Assembly (NCBI RefSeq): GCF_024691275.1
Contig: NZ_JAILNU010000077.1
Coordinates: forward strand, 1 to 43,046
Origin: Ruminococcus sp.
GTDB taxonomy: Bacteria; Bacillota; Clostridia; Oscillospirales; Ruminococcaceae
DNA length: 43,046 nucleotides
Direction: 5' to 3'
The position numbers and the translations under genes were made by a program. Under the pieces are notes generated by a model. It made no database searches, had not been told where the DNA came from, and was given only the letters and a program-made list of their open reading frames with translations. Below are positions 1 through 5,626 of this stretch, in pieces (position 1 is the stretch's first letter; each line of letters opens with the position of its first letter).

Positions 1-1
1 G

Positions 2-304
2 GCTGAGGCAGAAACAGTTGAACAGACTCTTACAGAATATCTCAGCGATATGTATTCAGAAGATGCATTCAGCGGAGAATTCACAAATGACAATACAGTA
101 ATCGCAGACGTAACAGAAAGTGCAAGTGTAGGCGATGAGAGTGACGAGATCGCAGATATGACAAATATCCAGGCAATGATCCTTGCCGAGAATATGTCAG
201 CATTCAGCAATGACAGTCAGATATCCGACGGTATCAATATCGGCGATATCACAGCAGATACATCTGCACTCGACCAGCTTCTTATCAATTCATCTATGCA
301 GTAA
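2..304 (+). CDS. C-terminal end of an acidic protein, possible type I secretion substrate (partial)
   Basis: The reading frame is open from the window edge to a TAA at 302-304, so only the last 100 residues are visible and the start lies outside. The fragment is rich in Asp, Glu, Ser, Asn and Thr, has almost no Lys or Arg, no Cys and no membrane segment. Its tail has a hydrophobic/acidic pattern (IQAMILAENMSAFSND, then LDQLLINSSMQ). By eye this resembles the uncleaved C-terminal secretion signals of RTX-type substrates. The HlyB-like and HlyD-like genes follow on the same strand, so a substrate role is a reasonable inference. It is not proven, because the body of the protein is missing. Confidence 0.75.
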   Translation, partial: AEAETVEQTLTEYLSDMYSEDAFSGEFTNDNTVIADVTESASVGDESDEIADMTNIQAMILAENMSAFSNDSQISDGINIGDITADTSALDQLLINSSMQ

Positions 305-320
305 GTTTATTGCGCAAAAA

Positions 321-357
321 ATGTGTGCAGCGGCATATGCTGCTGCACATTTTTTGT
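321..357 (+). terminator. Intrinsic terminator between the acidic protein and the ABC exporter
   Basis: An 8-bp perfect stem (TGTGCAGC at 324-331 with GCTGCACA at 342-349) closes a 10-nt loop and is followed by a run of T. It ends about 8 nt before the SD of the exporter gene. No promoter fits between it and that gene, so exporter expression probably depends on readthrough. Confidence 0.8.
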
Positions 358-376
358 GTAAATCGGAGGTTTGAAT

Positions 377-2506
377 ATGACAAAGAAACAAGACAGCGGA
401 CTGTCCTGTTTTATGATAGTTATGAAGTTCCACGGTATACCGATAACTAAGGAACAAGCAGAAAATCTGGCAGTTCTCGATCCTGACCGCAAGACTGGGG
501 AGGTAGAGATAATTCAATCTGCCAAAGCCTTGAAAATGAAAGCAAAGCTGTGCAGCCTCAAGGTTAGAAAGCTAAAGGACGTTATCTCACCGATAATTGC
601 AAGAGGCAAGGACGGAGAGTTCTTTATAGTTGCTAAATCTCAGGAAGAAAAATTCATGATACTCCATACGGACAAGACCGCTCCTGAGGTCGTGACCCGT
701 GAGGAGCTTATAAAACTATGGGATGGCACGGCTATTATCATAAACAAAAAGGGAATACTCGACAGAGAAGCTATATTCAGCTTCAAGTGGTTCATTCCGA
801 CGATACTGAAGTTTAAGAAGGAGTTCATACAGGTGCTCATCGCGGTATTTACCGTGCAGATATTGGGTATCCTCACTCCTGTAATGACACAGGTCGTAGT
901 AGACAAGGTGCTCGTACACCGAAGTATATCCACACTTAATGTACTCACCATAGGTATTGCGATAGTTTACATATACGAGCTTATCCTTGGTCTGGCAAAA
1001 AACTACGTTTTCACCCACACCACCAACCGTATCGACGTAATGCTCAGCTACAAGCTGTTCAAGCATCTGTTCGCTCTGCCGCTGAAATACTTCGAATCAA
1101 GACGTGTCGGCGAAACAGTTGCGAGAGTACGTGAGCTTGACAGCATAAGAAACTTCCTTACGGGAACGCCGCTGAGCTCAATGATAGACCTGATATTCAT
1201 TATCGTGTACATCGTGGTGCTGTTCATGTACAGCAAGATGCTCACGGTCATCGTTATATGCTCGATACCTGTTTACGCAATACTTTCGGCTATTGTAACT
1301 CCTCTGTTCAAGAAGCGTCTTGACGAGAAGTTCGAGACAGGAGCTAATACCCAGTCTTTCCTCGTTGAATCAATAACAGGTGTCCAGACTGTAAAGTCAT
1401 ATGCTCTTGAGCCAAAGTTCGAGAAGAAATGGGGAGACTTGCAGGCAGATTACGTCAAGGCAAGCTACAAGACTTCAATGGTATCGGCTACAGCAGGTAC
1501 AACAGGTCAGTTTATACAGAAGGTGTTCGATCTGCTCATACTCTTCTTCGGAGCAAAGGCTGTTATGGACGGTAACTTTACCGTGGGACAGCTCGTTGCG
1601 TTCCGTATGCTCTCAGGACGAGTAAGCGGACCTGTCCTCAGACTGGTACAGCTCTGGCAGGAATACCAGCAGGCTTCACTTTCCGTAAAGCGTATCGGAG
1701 ATATCTTCAATACAGCTCCCGAGCCTGTGCTCAATACGAACCTTACATCGCTCCCGAGATTACAGGGAAAGATCATGTTCGACAAGGTACATTTCCGCTA
1801 TAATCCACAGGGCGGCGAGGTCATCAAGGGTATGAGCTTCGAGATAGAGCCGGGAACAGTGGTCGGAGTCGTAGGTCGAAGCGGCTCGGGCAAGAGCACT
1901 ATTTCCAAACTGATACAGCGACTCTATATTCCCGAAGCAGGTAAGATATCCGTTGACGGAATGGACATATCTCTCGTGAACCCCGCTATGCTGAGAAAGC
2001 AGATAGGCGTGGTATTGCAGGAGAACTTCATGTTCAACGGCACAGTTGCCGAGAATATCGCTATCCACTGCCCGACTGCAACAATGGAGCAGATAATCAA
2101 GTGTGCTAAAATCGCAGGCGCTCACGACTTTATCTTAGAGCTTCCAAACGGCTACGATACCGTTATCGGTGAAAAGGGTATGGGACTTTCAGGCGGTCAG
2201 AAGCAGAGAGTTGCCATCGCAAGAGCTATCCTCAATGACCCAAGAATACTCATTTTTGACGAGGCTACCTCCGCTCTGGACTATGAGTCCGAGAGCATTA
2301 TCCAGAACAACCTGAAGGAGATATGCCGCAACAGAACCGTTATAATCATCGCGCACAGACTTTCAACACTGAAGGACGCGCAGAAGATAATGGTCATAGA
2401 CAAGGGTGACCTTGTTGAGTACGATACCCATGAAAAGCTTATGGCACTTAACGGTCTTTATGCTTATCTCTATAATCAGCAGCAAAGGGGTGAGGTCGAT
2501 GGATAA
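377..2506 (+). CDS. HlyB-like ABC exporter with inactive C39 peptidase-like domain
   Basis: This is a 709-residue fused permease-ATPase for protein export across the cytoplasmic membrane. Residues 1-125 are a C39 peptidase-like domain. The usual QDCG at the catalytic Cys reads QDSG (Ser7) and the region of the catalytic His reads GEFF, so it should bind but not cleave its substrate, as in HlyB. A multi-helix transmembrane domain follows (about 145-430). The ATPase has Walker A GRSGSGKST (500-508), signature LSGGQ (604-608), Walker B with D628/E629 and an H-loop His660. ATG 377 is preferred over TTG 371 because GGAGG at 365-369 lies 7 nt upstream of it and only 1 nt from TTG. The stop overlaps the next gene by 8 nt. 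Confidence 0.92.
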   Translation: MTKKQDSGLSCFMIVMKFHGIPITKEQAENLAVLDPDRKTGEVEIIQSAKALKMKAKLCSLKVRKLKDVISPIIARGKDGEFFIVAKSQEEKFMILHTDKTAPEVVTREELIKLWDGTAIIINKKGILDREAIFSFKWFIPTILKFKKEFIQVLIAVFTVQILGILTPVMTQVVVDKVLVHRSISTLNVLTIGIAIVYIYELILGLAKNYVFTHTTNRIDVMLSYKLFKHLFALPLKYFESRRVGETVARVRELDSIRNFLTGTPLSSMIDLIFIIVYIVVLFMYSKMLTVIVICSIPVYAILSAIVTPLFKKRLDEKFETGANTQSFLVESITGVQTVKSYALEPKFEKKWGDLQADYVKASYKTSMVSATAGTTGQFIQKVFDLLILFFGAKAVMDGNFTVGQLVAFRMLSGRVSGPVLRLVQLWQEYQQASLSVKRIGDIFNTAPEPVLNTNLTSLPRLQGKIMFDKVHFRYNPQGGEVIKGMSFEIEPGTVVGVVGRSGSGKSTISKLIQRLYIPEAGKISVDGMDISLVNPAMLRKQIGVVLQENFMFNGTVAENIAIHCPTATMEQIIKCAKIAGAHDFILELPNGYDTVIGEKGMGLSGGQKQRVAIARAILNDPRILIFDEATSALDYESESIIQNNLKEICRNRTVIIIAHRLSTLKDAQKIMVIDKGDLVEYDTHEKLMALNGLYAYLYNQQQRGEVDG

Positions 2507-3746
2507 TGAGCAGAGGAAATATGCATTGAAGCACAGCCGAAAGCATGACAAGGAACTGAAATATGACTTTATGCCTTCCATGCTTGAAATAATCGAGCGT
2601 CCTGCTCATGCAGCGGGAACAGTGATTATCCTCGGCATATTCACACTTCTTATAGCAGCTGTAATATGGGCTTGTCTGTCAAAAACGGATATAGTTGTAA
2701 CATCAAGCGGTACGATACAGCCTGTGGGCAATATCAGCTCGCTCAATTCCTACGCAAGCGGTACTATCAAGTCCATAAACGTGGAGGAAGGTGCTTATGT
2801 CAAGGCGGGAGATGTCCTCATCGAGCTTGATACTCAGAGCCTTGATATCGACGCGGATACCCTGAACAACCAGAAGGAGGTCCTTGAAGCTCAGAAAAAG
2901 ATATATACCATGATAAGAAATAATGAGGATCTTACTCAGGTGGATATATCAAAATACGACGTTAATCTTCAGCCGTATATACTCTCAATAATCGACAACG
3001 ATAAGGCTTATCGCAATAATCTGAGCACTTTGGAAAGTGCAAAGGAGAATGCGGGTCTCAACAGAGATATCGCCAATATAAAGCTTGAGGAGTACAATAC
3101 CAACGAGAATATCTCTCAGGCTGAATACGACGCTCAGAAGCTTGTGGTAAAACAGACGGAGAATGAGTTCATACAGGCTGAGACAAATGTGCTGAAGGCG
3201 CAGATAACCTACAGTGAGCAGGTGAACTCAAATCTTTCCGAGATAAACGGAAAACTCAGTCAGATAGGTGCTGATCTGGAAAAGTATCGTCTTTCCATAG
3301 AAAATCAGAAGATAGTAGCGCCGATAAACGGCTACATCAACAATATCGCAGTAAACAATGTGGGAGAAACAGTTACCTCCGCACAGCAGGTAGTGACTAT
3401 AGTTCCTGCGGATACTCCTGTTGAAATGGTATGCTATGTCAAGAACATGGATATTGCTGATATCAAGACAGGTATGGACGCAGAGATAAAGCTCGAAGCA
3501 TACCCGTACAATAAGTACGGAACGGTCAAGGGCAAGGTGAAGTACATAAGTCCAAGCTCCTTCAACACAGAAAAAATGGGCAGCGTTTACCTTGTGAAAC
3601 TTGACGTTGAGAACTCCAACCCGAAGATAAATGTCATGTCGGGTCTTACCGGAGCAGTCGAAGTCAAGGTAGGAAAGCGCTCCATCATGCGTTACTTCCT
3701 CGATCCTATCGTCAAGGGCTTCGGCGGCAGCATGAAGGAGAAATAA
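2499..3746 (+). CDS. HlyD-family membrane fusion protein
   Basis: This 415-residue protein is the probable partner of the upstream exporter. It has a short cytoplasmic N-terminus, one membrane helix (about 40-60) and a biotinyl-lipoyl-like half motif (SGTIKSINVEEGAYVKAGD). A long Lys/Glu/Gln-rich coiled-coil hairpin spans about 125-275. The second lipoyl half (IVAPINGYINNIAVNN) and a beta-barrel region end the chain. ATG 2499 follows a GGGGTGAGG SD and overlaps the exporter stop by 8 nt, which suggests translational coupling. In Gram-negatives HlyD bridges to TolC. A Gram-positive has no outer membrane, so here it more likely guides substrate through or to the cell wall; that is inference. 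Confidence 0.9.
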   Translation: MDNEQRKYALKHSRKHDKELKYDFMPSMLEIIERPAHAAGTVIILGIFTLLIAAVIWACLSKTDIVVTSSGTIQPVGNISSLNSYASGTIKSINVEEGAYVKAGDVLIELDTQSLDIDADTLNNQKEVLEAQKKIYTMIRNNEDLTQVDISKYDVNLQPYILSIIDNDKAYRNNLSTLESAKENAGLNRDIANIKLEEYNTNENISQAEYDAQKLVVKQTENEFIQAETNVLKAQITYSEQVNSNLSEINGKLSQIGADLEKYRLSIENQKIVAPINGYINNIAVNNVGETVTSAQQVVTIVPADTPVEMVCYVKNMDIADIKTGMDAEIKLEAYPYNKYGTVKGKVKYISPSSFNTEKMGSVYLVKLDVENSNPKINVMSGLTGAVEVKVGKRSIMRYFLDPIVKGFGGSMKEK

Positions 3747-3770
3747 TAAAACGATCATATATTTGCTATT

Positions 3771-3801
3771 CAGCGTCCATGTTCAAATGGGCGCTGTTTT
3801 T
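3771..3801 (+). terminator. Terminator after the secretion genes
   Basis: CAGCGTCC (3771-3778) pairs with GGGCGCTG (3789-3796), with one G-U pair, and is followed by TTTTTG. Confidence 0.8.
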
Positions 3802-3862
3802 GTCTGTTGAAAACAGCAAGAAATAAGAAGTTTGTAATTATTGCTGAATTTTGTAAAAGCCC

Positions 3863-3891
3863 TTGACTTTTACCTGCTGTAGGTATATAAT
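3863..3891 (+). promoter_or_regulatory. SigA-type promoter of the Nudix gene
   Basis: TTGACT (3863-3868), a 17-nt spacer, and a perfect TATAAT (3886-3891). The expected transcription start is near 3898, about 30 nt before the first ATG. Confidence 0.85.
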
Positions 3892-3928
3892 GTATAGCGC
3901 CGTAAAAAAGCAAACGTTTTAGGGAAAA

Positions 3929-4741
3929 ATGAGAGATATGGAGAAAACTATGGAAGATGTTGAAATTTTTCTCAGCAAGCTTTCTACAGAAGAAAGACTT
4001 TACGCTGAGACCGCAAAAAAACTTAATGTCCCCGATGTTACAGATAGATTCACGCTTGCAGGAGCTGTTGCCGAAAAAGGTTCGCCTGCATCATATAAAT
4101 TATATATTTCCAATGAGGATATCAGCAATGAGACTATTGACGATATAAAGGCTGTTTTCACAGAAGCAGCCGAAGAAAACAAGGATATCAGGGTCGAATT
4201 TATAGTTGATGAGTTCCTGAACCTCATAGACGACAAAGCAAGGATCACAGCTGAAAGTAAGCCGCGTACACTTGTTCATCGTGACGGAGAGCTTCACCCT
4301 ACGGTGCATATATGGATGATAAAGCGCCGCGACATGGGAGTATTCGTGCTGCTTCAGAAGAGAGCGCATGAAAAGGAGATCAATCCTGACTGCTACGACG
4401 TATCGGCAGCAGGTCACGTTTCTCAGGGGGAGGAGTTCAGACATACTGCTCTGAAAGAAGTTCGTGAGGAGCTTGGTCTGGACATTGACCGCAGTCAGCT
4501 CGAATTCATAGGCTTGAAGCGCTCGGAATACACAAAGGGCGATATTCACGATAATGAGCTCGTGGCGGTCTATATATGCCGTGAGAACATAAATATAGAG
4601 GATCTTACCTTGCAGTCCTCAGAGGTGTCAGAGGTATGCTGGGCAGAGATCGACGAGCTTATTTCCATAATGAAATACGAGGATATCCCGAACTGCATTT
4701 CACGCGAAGAGATGGATATGATTAAAAAAGCAGTTTTCTGA
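3929..4741 (+). CDS. Nudix hydrolase with isopentenyl-diphosphate-isomerase-like domain
   Basis: This 270-residue protein carries a Nudix box at 162-184 (G-x5-E-x7-K-E-V-x-E-E-L-G-L), with Lys at the usual Arg position. The region before it (HRDGELHPTVHIWMI) is typical of the IDI/YfcD-like Nudix branch. Members hydrolyse nucleoside diphosphate derivatives or isomerise isopentenyl diphosphate; the substrate cannot be read from sequence. The first 110 residues are an acidic region I do not recognise, longer than in minimal Nudix proteins. ATG 3929 has a weak AGGG 4 nt upstream. ATG 3950, with GGAG at 3940-3943 and 6-nt spacing, is an equally plausible start and would shorten the protein by 7 residues. 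The gene is monocistronic. Confidence 0.88.
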   Translation: MRDMEKTMEDVEIFLSKLSTEERLYAETAKKLNVPDVTDRFTLAGAVAEKGSPASYKLYISNEDISNETIDDIKAVFTEAAEENKDIRVEFIVDEFLNLIDDKARITAESKPRTLVHRDGELHPTVHIWMIKRRDMGVFVLLQKRAHEKEINPDCYDVSAAGHVSQGEEFRHTALKEVREELGLDIDRSQLEFIGLKRSEYTKGDIHDNELVAVYICRENINIEDLTLQSSEVSEVCWAEIDELISIMKYEDIPNCISREEMDMIKKAVF

Positions 4742-4747
4742 TGATAA

Positions 4748-4783
4748 TAAAAAGGCTTCCGAATTTCGGAAGCCTTTGTTTTG
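4748..4783. terminator. Bidirectional terminator between convergent genes
   Basis: AAAGGCTTCCGAA and TTCGGAAGCCTTT form a near-perfect 13-bp stem, with T-rich tracts on both strands. It lies between the Nudix stop and the stop of the minus-strand repeat protein, so it can serve both. Confidence 0.88.
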
Positions 4784-4792
4784 TATGTATTT

Positions 4793-5491
4793 TTATTCTG
4801 AAGCAGCTCCGCCGCCGCTGACAGGAGCAGCAGTCTCACCGCCGCCTGTAGAACCGCCGTTGTCAACAGGAGCAACAGTCTCACCGCCGCCTGTAGAACC
4901 GCCATTATCAACAGGAGCAACAGTCTCGCCGCCTGTAGAACCGCCGTTGTCAACAGGAGCAACAGTCTCACCGCCGCCTGTTGTGCCGCCGCCTGTAGAA
5001 CCGCCGCCTGTATATCCGCCTGTAGTACCACCGCCGGTGTATCCGCCGGTCGAGCCGCCGCCTGAGTAACCTCCGCCTGAATAGCTGCCGTCAGCTATAG
5101 TAGAAGTTGTGGGGCTGTAATAATAATTTTCGTTCGGATAGCCTCCAGAAGGAATTTTCTGTCCCTTGTAGAAGCCTGGACCTGAAGTTATAGTACGATC
5201 GTCTTCGGTAATTTTCGGACGAGTTGTAGTTGTAGGTGCTTTTTTAGTTACTGTAGTCGTCTTGACTGATGTGGTAACATTGGTCGTGGTAGAAGTTGCG
5301 GTCACGTTAGGTTCCTTTTTGGAAATGCTCTCACGACCGATACTCGAAATGATCTTTTCGGAAGGAGTTATCGGGAACATCACGAAGAAAAATAAGATAA
5401 GCGCCGTCATTGCGATAAAGCAGCCGCATGAAACGAGGGTTATCTTGGTTGATTTTTTCAGGTTACTGAAAAAGCCATTTCCTTTACTCAT
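4793..5491 (-). CDS. Membrane-anchored Thr-rich, Gly-rich repeat protein, unknown function
   Basis: I do not recognise this 232-residue protein. It has a Lys-containing cytoplasmic N-terminus and one membrane helix (about 17-40). A Thr/Lys-rich linker follows (about 60-95), then a short region with GYPNENYYYSP and a low-complexity C-terminal half. That half contains Gly/Ser/Thr/Tyr-rich stretches (YSGGG, YTGGG) and four copies of a roughly 15-residue unit (STGGGETVAPVDNGG). The layout suggests a type II-oriented or signal-anchored protein with an exposed flexible Gly-rich tail. Thr-rich linkers and Gly repeats are common in surface proteins of cellulolytic clostridia, but no binding or catalytic domain is visible. 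AGGAG at 5504-5508 precedes ATG 5491 by 12 nt, slightly long. Confidence 0.8.
   Translation of the reverse strand: MSKGNGFFSNLKKSTKITLVSCGCFIAMTALILFFFVMFPITPSEKIISSIGRESISKKEPNVTATSTTTNVTTSVKTTTVTKKAPTTTTRPKITEDDRTITSGPGFYKGQKIPSGGYPNENYYYSPTTSTIADGSYSGGGYSGGGSTGGYTGGGTTGGYTGGGSTGGGTTGGGETVAPVDNGGSTGGETVAPVDNGGSTGGGETVAPVDNGGSTGGGETAAPVSGGGAASE
4821..4985. repeat. Tandem 45-bp (one 42-bp) repeats encoding the ETVAPVDNGGSTGGG unit
   Basis: Near-identical units begin at 4821, 4866, 4911 and 4953 (plus-strand start ACAGGAGCARCAGTCTC). The third lacks one codon and the last is partial. They sit inside the Gly-rich gene and stay in frame. Confidence 0.85.
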
Positions 5492-5526
5492 TAAATAAAC
5501 ACACTCCTGTTATGATAGATGATAAT

Positions 5527-5555
5527 ATTATACTACTAATGTTGAAAAAAGTCAA
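5527..5555 (-). promoter_or_regulatory. SigA-type promoter of the Gly-rich repeat protein
   Basis: On the minus strand TTGACT (5550-5555) is followed by a 17-nt spacer and TATAAT (5527-5532). It lies 36 nt upstream of the start codon. Confidence 0.85.
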
Positions 5556-5587
5556 GCCCAAGAATATCTGTTTATGTGATAATAATG

Positions 5588-5621
5588 TGAAAAGTTCCCT
5601 GCGGTTAGGCAGGGAACTTTC
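5588..5621 (-). terminator. Terminator after the GH9 gene
   Basis: A perfect 12-bp stem (AAAGTTCCCTGC at 5591-5602 with GCAGGGAACTTT at 5609-5620) and a 6-nt loop. On the minus strand it is followed by TTTTCAC. It separates the GH9 gene from the downstream repeat-protein promoter. Confidence 0.75.
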
Positions 5622-5626
5622 GGTTA

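Noticed and set aside
371..376. TTG start for the ABC exporter
   Set aside because: It lies 1 nt after the GGAGG; ATG 377 has 7-nt spacing.
377..2506. Bacteriocin-processing (PCAT) exporter
   Set aside because: The catalytic Cys is Ser and the catalytic His is absent, and no small double-Gly precursor gene is visible nearby.
4821..4985. Possible CRISPR array
   Set aside because: Units are contiguous 42-45-bp in-frame coding repeats without unique spacers.
4776..5069. Plus-strand Pro-rich open frame (PPPVEPP repeats)
   Set aside because: It is the antisense reading of the Gly-rich repeat gene, which has an SD and a consensus promoter on the minus strand; the plus frame has neither.
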